Assembly: GCA_026709025.1 (NCBI GenBank)
Contig: JAPOTT010000031.1
Location: 1 to 47,452 of the forward strand
Origin: a bacterium
GTDB taxonomy: Bacteria > Actinomycetota > Acidimicrobiia > Acidimicrobiales > Bin134
Direction of reading: 5' to 3'
Length of the DNA: 47,452 nucleotides
How positions within the stretch are numbered: the stretch's first letter is position 1; each line of letters opens with the position of its first letter. Below the pieces are notes generated by a model, which did no database searches, was not told the DNA's origin, and saw nothing but the letters and a program-made list of their open reading frames with translations. Position numbers and translations under genes: made by a program. Positions 1 through 8,610 of the stretch are shown here, one piece after another.

Positions 1-789
1 ACTGCTGATTGGGACGTGTTGAAAAAACAAATGACCAACACCCGCCTGCTAGACGACACTCCCATACCAGTCACAGAAGCCATCAAACTAGCGTGTGAAG
101 CAGATATTTTGCCTGCGGTGTTCAACACCAAAACACAGAAACTCTGGTTAGGAAGAAAACACCGCTCCGCAACCGAAGCGCAACGCGCCGCGCTAGTAGT
201 ACGCGATAAACACTGCGTAGGATGCGGGCGTACTCCAACATGGTGTGAAGCACACCACATCCAACACTGGGCTCACGGCGGACAAACCAACCTAGACAAC
301 CTCGTATTAGTTTGCACATCATGCCACCACAACATCCACGACAACGGCTGGCAAGTAGTCCAAAACCAAGATCGTAAATACGATCTCAGGCCCCCACCCA
401 AACCCCACACGGCCAACAGAACACCGCCGGGCGAACACCGCAACCATCAACTCCGACCCCCACCCGAACCCTATTCGGCTAGCAGAACATCGCCATGGGA
501 ACACGGTAACCATCAACCCTGGCCTCCAACCAAAACCTACGCAGCTAGCAGAACACCGCTGGGGGAACACCGCAGCAATAACCTCCGGCCTCCACCCGAA
601 CCCCACGCGAACACACCAAAAAGCCAACCCTGCAACCCACCCCCCAAGACCAAAACAAAAAAGAAACCTAGCGAGCAATCCCCGCACCCCAAACAACCCA
701 CCAGCTCAACCACCTCAACCGGCCCAACCAACACCAAACCCAAAACCAACCACCAACCAGTGCTGGGCAACTCACCACTAGAGCGCTAG
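1..789 (+). CDS. DUF222/13E12-type HNH endonuclease, 5'-truncated by window edge
   Basis: The reading frame is already open at base 1 (T-A-D-W-D-V-L-K-K-Q), so the N-terminal DUF222 domain lies outside the window. What remains is the C-terminal HNH nuclease domain: a CVGCG pair, an EAHHIQHW catalytic stretch, then CTSCHHNIHDNGW, which gives a zinc-binding HNH/McrA-like fold. The first 390 bases are roughly 90% identical by eye to the inverted copy near 46.1-46.5 kb. The two then diverge. This copy carries a Pro/Thr/Asn-rich tail of about 130 residues that opens with three 22-residue repeats (385-582). Such proteins are multi-copy in actinobacteria, and their biological role is unsettled. The last 12 bases overlap the convergent menA gene. 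The family call is secure; the cellular function is unknown. Confidence 0.85.
   Translation, partial: TADWDVLKKQMTNTRLLDDTPIPVTEAIKLACEADILPAVFNTKTQKLWLGRKHRSATEAQRAALVVRDKHCVGCGRTPTWCEAHHIQHWAHGGQTNLDNLVLVCTSCHHNIHDNGWQVVQNQDRKYDLRPPPKPHTANRTPPGEHRNHQLRPPPEPYSASRTSPWEHGNHQPWPPTKTYAASRTPLGEHRSNNLRPPPEPHANTPKSQPCNPPPKTKTKKKPSEQSPHPKQPTSSTTSTGPTNTKPKTNHQPVLGNSPLER
385..606 (+). repeat. 66-bp coding tandem repeat (3.3 copies) in the HNH protein tail
   Basis: Units start at 385, 451 and 517, with a partial fourth unit from 583. Each encodes 22 residues of the type L-R-P-P-P-[KE]-P-x-x-A-x-R-T-x-x-x-E-H-x-x-x-x. The paralogue at the other end of the window lacks them, so they expanded or were lost after the duplication. 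Confidence 0.8.
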
Positions 790-1686
790 GGCGAGGGTGA
801 GCAATGTGCCTAAAAGCCATTGCAGGCGGGCTGTTTGGGCTAACAACAACGCTCTATGTTCCTGCACAAACGCCAAACGACCTACCACCACAGCTACAGC
901 CAGCGAAATCAGCGTGAGCGGTGCCCATGGACGAACCACCACAAGCGCTACAGCCGAACCAATAGCCCCAAACACCATCACCAAATACGCCCAGACAGCC
1001 CACCTCTCCCCCAAGCGAACAGCTAAGGTGAGCTTGCCAGATTGCCCATCTGTAGCAATGTCGCGCAGGTTGTTAGCCATCAAAAGCGCACAGCCAACAA
1101 GCCCTACCGGGACCGCAGCAGCTATTGCCAACCCGCTTATCGCCTCGGTTTGCACAAAGGCAGTTCCCACCACACACACCAACCCAAAAAACACGAACAC
1201 AAACAACTCTCCAAGCCCAAAGTAGCCATACGGCCGCTTGCCCCCGGTATAGAACCACCCGGCCAAGATGCATGCCACTCCAACCAGCAACAACCACCAA
1301 GCTGTTACGCCCCAATCAGGCACCACCACTAGCAACAAGCCAGCCACGCAAGCCACGCAAAAAGATGCCACAGCTGCCATGCGCACCGTAGCTGGCGATG
1401 CCATACCAGCACCCACCAAGCGAATCGGGCCTACTCGGTTGGCATCGCTGCCCCGTATCCCGTCGGAATAGTCGTTGGCGTAGTTCACCCCCACTTGAAA
1501 CGCCCAAGCCACCACAAGGGCCGTAGCAGCCCGCCACCAAATCACATCTGGAGCAACTGCGGCGGTGCCCACGGCCACCGGCACCACAGAAGCAGGCCAC
1601 GTGCGAGGCCGCGCTCCCAAAAGCCACAACCCCCATTGAGCAGATCTGGGTTTGCGTACCTGCTTCTTGTGTGCCTGCTTTACCAT
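778..1686 (-). CDS. menA: 1,4-dihydroxy-2-naphthoate polyprenyltransferase (MenA)
   Basis: This 302-residue integral membrane protein belongs to the UbiA prenyltransferase superfamily. MenA attaches a polyprenyl chain to 1,4-dihydroxy-2-naphthoate, giving demethylmenaquinone for the respiratory chain. The first Asp-rich motif is at residues 71-81 (N-D-Y-S-D-G-I-R-G-S-D), followed by R-V-G-P-I-R-L-V, which is typical of MenA rather than UbiA. The second motif is N-N-L-R-D-I-A-T-D near residue 205. Several hydrophobic segments fill the rest. The ATG at 1684-1686 gives a basic N-terminus before A-R-P-R-T-W-P, as in the family; no strong ribosome site is visible. The stop overlaps the end of the convergent HNH gene by 12 bp. 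No other men genes are in the window. Confidence 0.93.
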   Translation of the reverse strand: MVKQAHKKQVRKPRSAQWGLWLLGARPRTWPASVVPVAVGTAAVAPDVIWWRAATALVVAWAFQVGVNYANDYSDGIRGSDANRVGPIRLVGAGMASPATVRMAAVASFCVACVAGLLLVVVPDWGVTAWWLLLVGVACILAGWFYTGGKRPYGYFGLGELFVFVFFGLVCVVGTAFVQTEAISGLAIAAAVPVGLVGCALLMANNLRDIATDGQSGKLTLAVRLGERWAVWAYLVMVFGAIGSAVALVVVRPWAPLTLISLAVAVVVGRLAFVQEHRALLLAQTARLQWLLGTLLTLALAL

Positions 1687-1687
1687 T

Positions 1688-1730
1688 ACCCATCTCAGGT
1701 TAACTCATACCCATCTACGGTTAGCTGTCC
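1688..1730. repeat. Imperfect 21-bp direct repeat between divergent menA and DUF255 gene
   Basis: The core ACCCATCT(N3)GGTTA occurs at 1688 and again at 1709, that is two helical turns apart. It lies immediately upstream of menA in the 160-bp divergent gap. It could be an operator for menA or only a small duplication. The rest of the gap (to 1846) is rich in CTAG and GCTAGC but shows no clear promoter. Confidence 0.4.
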
Positions 1731-1846
1731 AAGTTAGCTAGCTATGTTTGGTAGCCGTATTAACCCGCTCACCCTAGCTAGCCTCAGCTACCCTCATAAT
1801 CTCAGTTGTCACAGCTAACCGACTCGCTTCAACTAACCTCAAAGCA

Positions 1847-4012
1847 GTGAACCGACTTAAAGACGAAACCAGCCCATACCTGCGTCAGCACGCCGACAAC
1901 CCGGTGGATTGGTATCCATGGTGTGCCGAAGCCTTTGCTGCGGCCCGTACAAGCGACAAACCCATTTTGTTATCGGTGGGCTACTCAGCTTGCCACTGGT
2001 GCCATGTTATGGCCCACGAGTCTTTTGAGGATCCCGGAACTGCACAAGTGATGAACGAGCTGTTCATCAACATCAAGGTAGATCGCGAAGAACGACCCGA
2101 CGTAGACACCATCTACATGGAAGCCACTCAAGCCATCAGCGGCAGGGGTGGCTGGCCCATGACCGTTTTTCTTACCCCCGAAGCCAAACCATTTCACGCG
2201 GGAACCTACTACCCCAAAACAAGCCACCCCCAGATGCCATCTTTCACAGATGTTATGCATCGCATCAAAGAGGTTTGGACAAACAACCGCGCCGATGTTG
2301 AAGCCCAAGCTAACCAGCTCACCAGCACCTTAAACCGCGCCGCGCTGATCCAAGCCAACACCCAACCAAACCAAGCAGATGCCGCCAGCAGCGCTGCCAG
2401 CCAACCCTCACGAAGCAACCAGCCAGCAACACCCACAGACACCACACCCACAGACACCACACCCACAGACACCACAGCCATAAGCACCGCAGCCGCAGCC
2501 TTGCGCCTCCAGTACGACGCAGCGTGGGGCGGTTTTGGAGGTGCTCCTAAGTTCCCCCAATCCATGAACCACGAGGTGCTGTTGCGCTGTTACCTCCACA
2601 CCGGCGACCCAGACACGCTCAATATGGTGATCAACTCTCTAGATGCCATGGCTTCGGGCGGCATCTTTGATCATCTCGGCGGAGGCTTTAGCCGCTACTC
2701 TGTAGATGCCCAGTGGATCGTCCCCCACTTTGAAAAGATGCTCTACGACAACGCACTGCTAGCCCGGCTCTATCTGCATGCTTGGCAAGTCAGCGGTCGA
2801 CCCCGCTATCGCCAAGTTCTAGACGAAACCGTGGATTTCGTTCTGCGGGACTTGCGCCACCCAAACGGCGGCTTTTACTCAGCGCTAGATGCCGACTCCG
2901 AAGGTGAAGAGGGCAAGTTCTACGTTTGGACCCCCGCGCAAATCACCTCAGTGCTAGGAGCCGATGCTACCGAATTCATGGCTTGGTATGGCGTAACACA
3001 AAACGGCAACTTTGAAGGTAAAAACATCTTGTGGCGGCCAGTGCGCGGCGACCTGTTGCGCTCCAGCACCATCAACCAAAACAGAGAACGCCTGCTAGCA
3101 GCCCGCAACCTACGCATCGCACCAGGATTGGACGACAAGGTGCTGTTGGAATGGAACGGCCTCATGCTGAGTGCCCTAGCCGAAGCAGCAGCAGCCACCG
3201 GCAACCAACAGTGGCTAGAAGCTGCCATCAAAAACGGTTGTTTCTTACTGGAACAGATGCGCCGTGCCGACGGACGCTGGCTGAGGTCTTGGCAAGCAGG
3301 TAACCAAAACCGTCCAGCTCAAGCCCGCCATTTGGCTTACGCTGCCGACTACGCCGCCATTATCGATGCCTTTACCCGCTTGGCTGAAGCTTCCGGGCAA
3401 AGCCGCTGGATTAACGAAGCCACAAAGGCCGCAGACGGGCTCTTGGAGTTGTTTTGGGATCACACCCATGGCGGTGTGTTCTCCACCGGCCTAGATGCCG
3501 AAGAGTTGATCTGTCGACCCAAAGAGGTGGCAGACAACGCCGTTCCCTCAGCCAACAGCGCATCGGCTCTTGCGCTGCTGCGATTAGGCGCGCTAACTGG
3601 CAAAGAGCATTATGCCACCAAAGCCCAAGAAATCTTGGCGCTCTTGGGTACCGCAGCAGCTCAGTACCCAAACGGTTTTGGTCATCTCTTAGAAGCTTTA
3701 GATGTTCAAACCAGCGGCATCACCGAGGTGGTTGTCACCGGCAACCGGCCAGACCTCACAGAAACGGTTTGGCGAAGCTATCGCCCCAATACAGTTCTGG
3801 CGTGGGGTGAACCCTACGATTCCCCGCTCTGGCAAGGCCGCAGCCACTCAACCTCCCACTTAACCTCCACAGATAACAACCCAACCACACAAGACAGCAA
3901 AGGTGCCGCTTATGTGTGTCACAACTACGCCTGCCTCGAACCAGCTCACACAAAAGAAGAATTGAGAGCCAAACTACCGCAGGTTCACCAAAACGAGGCT
4001 TGGCTGTTGTAA
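1847..4012 (+). CDS. DUF255 thioredoxin-domain protein (YyaL/SPATA20 family)
   Basis: The 721-residue protein starts at a GTG (1847) with [20 protein letters not shown], the characteristic opening of this family. The N-terminal thioredoxin-like domain carries a CHWC pair at Cys49/Cys52. The remainder resembles the (alpha/alpha)6 barrel fold of N-acylglucosamine epimerase-like proteins, with H-F-E-K-M-L-Y-D-N and A-L-D-A-D-S-E-G motifs. Members occur from bacteria to mammals and their reaction is not established; a redox role is inferred from CxxC only. Between the two domains there is a low-complexity linker including a 15-bp triplicated repeat (T-P-T-D-T). The gene stands alone, divergent from menA. 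Confidence 0.88.
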   Translation: MNRLKDETSPYLRQHADNPVDWYPWCAEAFAAARTSDKPILLSVGYSACHWCHVMAHESFEDPGTAQVMNELFINIKVDREERPDVDTIYMEATQAISGRGGWPMTVFLTPEAKPFHAGTYYPKTSHPQMPSFTDVMHRIKEVWTNNRADVEAQANQLTSTLNRAALIQANTQPNQADAASSAASQPSRSNQPATPTDTTPTDTTPTDTTAISTAAAALRLQYDAAWGGFGGAPKFPQSMNHEVLLRCYLHTGDPDTLNMVINSLDAMASGGIFDHLGGGFSRYSVDAQWIVPHFEKMLYDNALLARLYLHAWQVSGRPRYRQVLDETVDFVLRDLRHPNGGFYSALDADSEGEEGKFYVWTPAQITSVLGADATEFMAWYGVTQNGNFEGKNILWRPVRGDLLRSSTINQNRERLLAARNLRIAPGLDDKVLLEWNGLMLSALAEAAAATGNQQWLEAAIKNGCFLLEQMRRADGRWLRSWQAGNQNRPAQARHLAYAADYAAIIDAFTRLAEASGQSRWINEATKAADGLLELFWDHTHGGVFSTGLDAEELICRPKEVADNAVPSANSASALALLRLGALTGKEHYATKAQEILALLGTAAAQYPNGFGHLLEALDVQTSGITEVVVTGNRPDLTETVWRSYRPNTVLAWGEPYDSPLWQGRSHSTSHLTSTDNNPTTQDSKGAAYVCHNYACLEPAHTKEELRAKLPQVHQNEAWLL
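2429..2473 (+). repeat. 15-bp tandem repeat, three exact copies, in DUF255 linker
   Basis: The unit ACACCCACAGACACC is repeated three times head to tail and encodes T-P-T-D-T repeats in the interdomain linker. Because the unit is a multiple of three, copy number can change without frameshift. Confidence 0.9.
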
Positions 4013-4056
4013 GGTTGCAGGTTGCGAACCAAATTTTGCTTACCACAGCTAAGGTA

Positions 4057-4077
4057 TAGCGATGGTAAGCATCGCTA
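4057..4077 (+). promoter_or_regulatory. Perfect 8-bp hairpin just upstream of the FN3-protein ribosome site
   Basis: TAGCGATG, a 5-nt loop, then CATCGCTA form a perfect stem-loop that ends 4 nt before the GGAGGA ribosome site (4082-4087) of the secreted protein gene. It could be an operator, a translational control hairpin, or the terminator of the upstream DUF255 gene, though no T-tract follows. Confidence 0.5.
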
Positions 4078-4091
4078 AATTGGAGGACATC

Positions 4092-7000
4092 ATGGCAGAA
4101 GTCCCTGCTAAAACAGCAAAGGCCACCTTAGTTGTGGTGGCTATCTTGGGGCTATTGGCCAGCGCCACCACGGTGGCCAACGCCCAACAACAAGCCAACA
4201 CGAACCGTTTTTACTCCGGGCCCACCATAACAAGCGCGACTTATTGTGCAGACCGCAGCCTCGGCGGGCCCACAACATTTCCTCATGATGCCAACAGTGA
4301 CGGCATAGCTGATGTTTGCTCTTTGCCCACCACGCGCCGTGCCACAATCGCCATTCAAAACGCGCGCGAGTTCTTAGCAATGGAGCAAGCCAACCGTGGG
4401 CGTTTTGGGCAGATATATGGGTTTGAATGCAACCAAGTAAACGAAAGCTACGGCGAATCCGACAAAGAACCGAACGACGAATGTGCCGGGCCTCGAGCAG
4501 CTGTAGCTCGCGGAGAACGAATCCCTGCTGTAGATGCAGACCGACTTTTCCCGCAAGTAGCCACGAGCCAACGACCAGCTAGGTTCTACTCCGGGACAGT
4601 TGTTACAAGCGCAACATTTTGTGCAAACCGTAGCCTTGGCGGGCCCATAACCTACGGACACGATACGAACGGTGATGGCGTTGCCGATATATGTTCCCTG
4701 CCAACCACCCGTCGTGCCACAATCGCCCGACAACGAGCGCTAGAGAGATTCCAACAAGAACTAATCAGAAGACCAGCCTCGGCCGGTGGCAGCGCTTACC
4801 AACAACTCTTAGAGAGGGAGTGTGCAGCACTCACAGGCCAAACCTTTCCTGGCGACAACAAGAGCGACCTAGACGAAGACGAATGTGCCAGAGGAAGCGG
4901 AACGGCGCTGCCTGGCAGTGAAAACAATAACAACAACAATGGTGGCAACAGCAATACCAACAATAACAACAACAACGGTGGAGATAGCACAGACAGCACG
5001 AACACCGGCATTTCTAGAAGCCCCAGCTTCCCGCAAACAACCCGGCCAGCTGCCTACAGCAAACGGGCCGCTCAGAACGTGCTTCTAGCATCAGGCAATA
5101 GCCAGATTGTTGTGCATTGGAATCCGGTTACCGCAGATGACAACACAGATGACAACGATGCCGATCCTTATGATGCAAACGATGTCTTTGAGTATGTGGT
5201 GCAGTACAGCACCAGCAGCTCAATGAGCAACGCAAAAGAACTGGCGCTTTCGGTAAGCAGTGGCACACCGGGAACCAGCACCCCTGCCAATGCCTGTGTA
5301 GCAAGCACAAGAGACGGCTCCGATTTCCAATGCACCATTGCTCAGCTCACCGATAACACAAGGTACTACGTAAGGGTTTTAGCTAACCGTGGGAACGCTA
5401 GATCAACTGGCGCGGGCAGCAGCACTAGCCGCGATTACTACACACCAACCTTGTCCATCATCCCTGGTCTCTCAGGGCCACCAATATGGGGCGATGCTGA
5501 TAGCGAGAAAGAGGGCAACCAGCCACTTAATAGTCCTGGGTTCGGACAACTCACCGTTGCTTGGGCACCACCTGTAGAAGGTAGGGACACCATATTGAGC
5601 TACAGGCTGCAATGGGGAACCAACAGCAGCCTGGCCAACAACTGTCGCACCAGCACAAGCTGCGATGAGGTCTCCTTCAACATAAACACCACTAGTCACA
5701 CCATTGAAGGTCTAGACAACAATCGCACCTACTACGTAAGAGTACAGGCTTATGCTCGCAGCGGTCCGGGAATGTGGACTTGGACAGAGTCTCTCAGGCT
5801 AAGCGAACGGAGCCTGCCAAATCCCGGCAGGCCCACCAACCTAGTACTCAGCACCGTCACTGGCGGCACTGGCTTATCTGTGGGTTGGGATGCTCCAGCG
5901 GTTAAAGACAACGACCCTGCCGCAACCGGGTATCGTCTGCAGTGGCGCAGTATCAGCAGCAGCCAAAGTTGGTCTGCGAAAGACCGCCAAGCAACCCTGA
6001 ACGCCGGGGTAACCACCCACACGATTCCAAACCTCGTGCCGCTAAACCGCTACGAAGTACGGGTGCTAGCTGTGAACCTTTACTCAGCAGGGCCATGGTC
6101 TGCTCCCCAAAACATCACATTGGGGGTTGCAGGAGCTCCGCACAGCATCACTTTGGCTCCGGGAGCGCGCAGCATTAGTGCTAGTTGGACAACGCCCACC
6201 AGCGTGCCAGCAGCTTCAGGCATCCAAATACAGTGGGACACCAACCGCTCCTTCGCCTCACGCTGTAGCAGCGATTCCTCGTGCGACGAAGCATCGCTAG
6301 CACCATCGGCCACCACACACACCATCGGTGGTCTAAGAAGCAACACCGTCTACTATGTGCGGCTGCGAACCACCAACCCCTTTGGGCCCAGCCCCTGGTC
6401 TCAGACAGCATCCATAGAACCCGGCACCCCGATAGCTCCCACAGGCGTGACTGTAACCGAAGATGCCGACCATATCCGCCAGCTAGATATGGAATGGACT
6501 TACACCACCGAAACCGGCAAGCCTGCGGCTACCGGCTTTAGGGTGCAGTACCGCAGGGTAGGCACTACCAGTTGGACTACCCGTACGTTGTCGCTTTCTC
6601 AAGCCGACTATGACGCACCGGGTAGTGACACAACAGCTGCCTACACGCTCACCGGCCTAACATCTGGAGTTGCCTACGAAGTTAGAGTACAAGCTCGTAA
6701 CAACTACGGAGATGGTCAGTGGTCTGAGGTTACCGATACAACCACAGTCACACCTGGTGCTGATTTCATTCCCGCCAGCATCACGCTGCAACAAGGTGCC
6801 CTAACCAACAGCAACGTCACCATTGCAGCTAGTTGGGGTACGCCTGGTAGCTCGTTAACCGTAAACAACTACACGGTGCAGTGGCGCACCTGTGGAATCT
6901 CTGGTGGTAGTTGCGGCGGCTGGGGCAACAGTCGCACCACCGACGCAGACGAAACCACAGGCCTTAGCTCAGCCTTCAGAAGCTCCCTGCGAGATGGTAT

Positions 7001-7157
7001 CTACTATCAAGCTAGGGTACGGGCTAACGGAGCCTCGTCTGTAGGTGGCAGCAGTGCTTATCTTGAATCAGTGCAATACAAGATAGATATAGACGATAAC
7101 GACACACCTCGGGATCGCACCGACGACTCAATCACGCTAACCGAATTGCCGTCTTAG
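4092..7157 (+). CDS. Secreted protein: two four-Cys EF-hand-like modules, Asn linker, six fibronectin III domains
   Basis: I chose ATG 4092 because GGAGGA (4082-4087) precedes it. The product has 1021 residues. Residues 1-32 are a signal peptide (hydrophobic T-L-V-V-V-A-I-L-G-L-L, likely cut after A-N-A). Two homologous modules start near residues 39 and 164. Each has R-F-Y-S-G, S-A-T-[YF]-C-A, R-S-L-G-G-P, H-D-x-N-x-D-G-x-A-D-[VI]-C-S-L-P, T-T-R-R-A-T-I-A and a later E-C...D-E-C-A, giving four cysteines. The D-x-N-x-D-G-x-x-D loop looks like a calcium-binding EF-hand or thrombospondin-3 loop. A Gly/Asn-rich linker follows (about residues 277-302), then six FN3 domains (about 319-446, 458-575, 576-677, 678-777, 778-889, 890-996) with the usual Y-x-V-R-V-x-A strand motif. 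The C-terminus is acidic, with no LPxTG signal or membrane anchor. A surface or matrix adhesin is inferred; no catalytic domain was recognised. Confidence 0.85.
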   Translation: MAEVPAKTAKATLVVVAILGLLASATTVANAQQQANTNRFYSGPTITSATYCADRSLGGPTTFPHDANSDGIADVCSLPTTRRATIAIQNAREFLAMEQANRGRFGQIYGFECNQVNESYGESDKEPNDECAGPRAAVARGERIPAVDADRLFPQVATSQRPARFYSGTVVTSATFCANRSLGGPITYGHDTNGDGVADICSLPTTRRATIARQRALERFQQELIRRPASAGGSAYQQLLERECAALTGQTFPGDNKSDLDEDECARGSGTALPGSENNNNNNGGNSNTNNNNNNGGDSTDSTNTGISRSPSFPQTTRPAAYSKRAAQNVLLASGNSQIVVHWNPVTADDNTDDNDADPYDANDVFEYVVQYSTSSSMSNAKELALSVSSGTPGTSTPANACVASTRDGSDFQCTIAQLTDNTRYYVRVLANRGNARSTGAGSSTSRDYYTPTLSIIPGLSGPPIWGDADSEKEGNQPLNSPGFGQLTVAWAPPVEGRDTILSYRLQWGTNSSLANNCRTSTSCDEVSFNINTTSHTIEGLDNNRTYYVRVQAYARSGPGMWTWTESLRLSERSLPNPGRPTNLVLSTVTGGTGLSVGWDAPAVKDNDPAATGYRLQWRSISSSQSWSAKDRQATLNAGVTTHTIPNLVPLNRYEVRVLAVNLYSAGPWSAPQNITLGVAGAPHSITLAPGARSISASWTTPTSVPAASGIQIQWDTNRSFASRCSSDSSCDEASLAPSATTHTIGGLRSNTVYYVRLRTTNPFGPSPWSQTASIEPGTPIAPTGVTVTEDADHIRQLDMEWTYTTETGKPAATGFRVQYRRVGTTSWTTRTLSLSQADYDAPGSDTTAAYTLTGLTSGVAYEVRVQARNNYGDGQWSEVTDTTTVTPGADFIPASITLQQGALTNSNVTIAASWGTPGSSLTVNNYTVQWRTCGISGGSCGGWGNSRTTDADETTGLSSAFRSSLRDGIYYQARVRANGASSVGGSSAYLESVQYKIDIDDNDTPRDRTDDSITLTELPS

Positions 7158-7235
7158 CGTTGTCTCAAACGAGTTAGCTTGGCCCAAAAAGAATGAGCTA
7201 GCTGGCTATACTAGCTGGCGATTTTCAATATCGGC

Positions 7236-7267
7236 GGTACTAACGGTAACCGGTTACCGTTAGTACC
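7236..7267. terminator. Perfect 32-bp palindrome between convergent genes
   Basis: GGTACTAACGGTAACC is followed directly by its exact reverse complement, giving 16-bp arms with no spacer. It lies between the stops of the FN3 gene and the thiolase gene. The position suggests a bidirectional terminator, but there is no T-tract and no loop, so a protein-binding dyad is an alternative. Confidence 0.55.
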
Positions 7268-7268
7268 T

Positions 7269-8468
7269 CTAGCTAGCGCTCTTTTCTAGGATGTGAACCG
7301 CACAGCTTGAACCCAAGCCAATTACATGGGTCAGCCCAACGTTGGCACCCTCAATTTGACGGTCGCCAGCTTCACCACGAAGGTGCGTGGTTACCTCGTA
7401 CACGTTGGCCACACCGGTAGCACCAATTGGATGACCCTTAGAGATCAGCCCACCCGATACGTTCACCGGGGTTTCACCGTCTCGCCACGGGCCACCTCTG
7501 TCGATAAAGTCGCCAGCACCGCCGGGCTCACACAAACCCAAGTTGTCGTAATGAATTAGCTCAGCTGTGGCAAAGCAATCGTGCAACTCCACTAGGTTCA
7601 AATCTCCCGGTGCCACACCCGACTGCTCATAAGCAGCCTTAGCCGCGTTGCGGGTTAAGGTGTTCACATCTGGTTGGGCCTGACCCGATGCCACATAAGG
7701 ATCACTAGTTAGCACTGAGGCGGATATCTTTACCGCCCGAGCCCGCTGCTCTGGGTTAAGAGACGCAAACCGCTCTTCTCCCACCAACACGCAGGCTGCT
7801 GCGCCGTCTCCTGTGGGGCAGCACATCAACAAGGTGTTGGGATAAGACTGCATGGGCGACTCCATCACCTCTTGCAAGCTGAACTCCTTGCGATATTGCG
7901 CTAGAGGGTTCAGCGCGGAGTGGGCATGATTCTTCTGAGCCACCTTGGCAAACTGCTCAAAACCTACGCCATCGTTGTCGTTGGCATACTCCATGCCCGC
8001 TTGACCAAACACGCCAGGCATGGTGTCTGTGCCCAAAATGCCGTCAATTGGCATAACCGCTCCAAAGCGGCCAGAGGGCTCATAGGTGTTTTTCTGCTCG
8101 CGCGAACCGCCAGCCAACAACCCCATCTTGCCCATCTGTTCCACGCCAATGGCCAAACCCATTTCGGCTTCTCCAGCCCGAATAGCCAAGATCACCGTGC
8201 GTAACGCAGTAGCACCGGTAGCACAGGCGTTAGACACGTTGTAAACAGGGATACCGGTTTGGCCTATCTGCTTCTGCACCTGTTGTCCCATGCTGGCACC
8301 AGCCTGAAATAAGGTGCCACAAGCTAAGATATCCATGTCGGATATTCCAACACCGCCGTCTTCTAGAGCACCTAGCGCAGCTGTGCAAGCTAAATCTACG
8401 GCATCCTTATCGATGTACCGCCTAAAGGGGGTCATGTGGGTGCCTAACACCCAAACATCTTGTGGCAT
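7269..8468 (-). CDS. SCP-x type thiolase / lipid-transfer-protein-like acyltransferase
   Basis: This thiolase-fold protein has 399 residues from ATG 8468. GGAG sits 8 nt before that ATG; an in-frame TTG at 8480 is less likely. Catalytic features are visible: nucleophile Cys82 in V-S-N-A-C-A-T-G, His296 in H-D-C-F-A, and His346 in K-G-H-P-I-G-A-T-G. The HDCFA box marks the SCP-x/Ltp subfamily, whose members cleave or condense acyl-CoAs. Bacterial examples act in sterol side-chain or fatty acid breakdown, often with a DUF35 partner. The next gene upstream on the same strand encodes exactly such a partner, so the two probably form one complex. The substrate cannot be read from sequence. The gene converges on the FN3 gene across a palindrome. 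Confidence 0.88.
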   Translation of the reverse strand: MPQDVWVLGTHMTPFRRYIDKDAVDLACTAALGALEDGGVGISDMDILACGTLFQAGASMGQQVQKQIGQTGIPVYNVSNACATGATALRTVILAIRAGEAEMGLAIGVEQMGKMGLLAGGSREQKNTYEPSGRFGAVMPIDGILGTDTMPGVFGQAGMEYANDNDGVGFEQFAKVAQKNHAHSALNPLAQYRKEFSLQEVMESPMQSYPNTLLMCCPTGDGAAACVLVGEERFASLNPEQRARAVKISASVLTSDPYVASGQAQPDVNTLTRNAAKAAYEQSGVAPGDLNLVELHDCFATAELIHYDNLGLCEPGGAGDFIDRGGPWRDGETPVNVSGGLISKGHPIGATGVANVYEVTTHLRGEAGDRQIEGANVGLTHVIGLGSSCAVHILEKSAS

Positions 8469-8548
8469 GGTTGGCTCCAATCTTTTGCTGTTTAATCGTT
8501 TGTTGTGTTGGTTGCTGTGCTCTTTGTCTCTAGGTTCCTATTTGCCGT

Positions 8549-8582
8549 GTAGCTGTACTCGCTGCGTAACTGTACTCGCTGC
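8549..8582. repeat. 17-bp tandem duplication between the DUF35 and thiolase genes
   Basis: GTAGCTGTACTCGCTGC is followed directly by GTAACTGTACTCGCTGC, one mismatch in 17. It sits in the 142-nt gap between the two co-oriented genes. No promoter or terminator is evident there. Confidence 0.8.
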
Positions 8583-8610
8583 TTGGTGTTATGAGGATAC
8601 GCCAAAGCTA

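Noticed and set aside
4092-7157. Sortase-anchored surface protein
   Set aside because: The C-terminus has no LPxTG motif, hydrophobic segment or basic tail; only an acidic end is seen.
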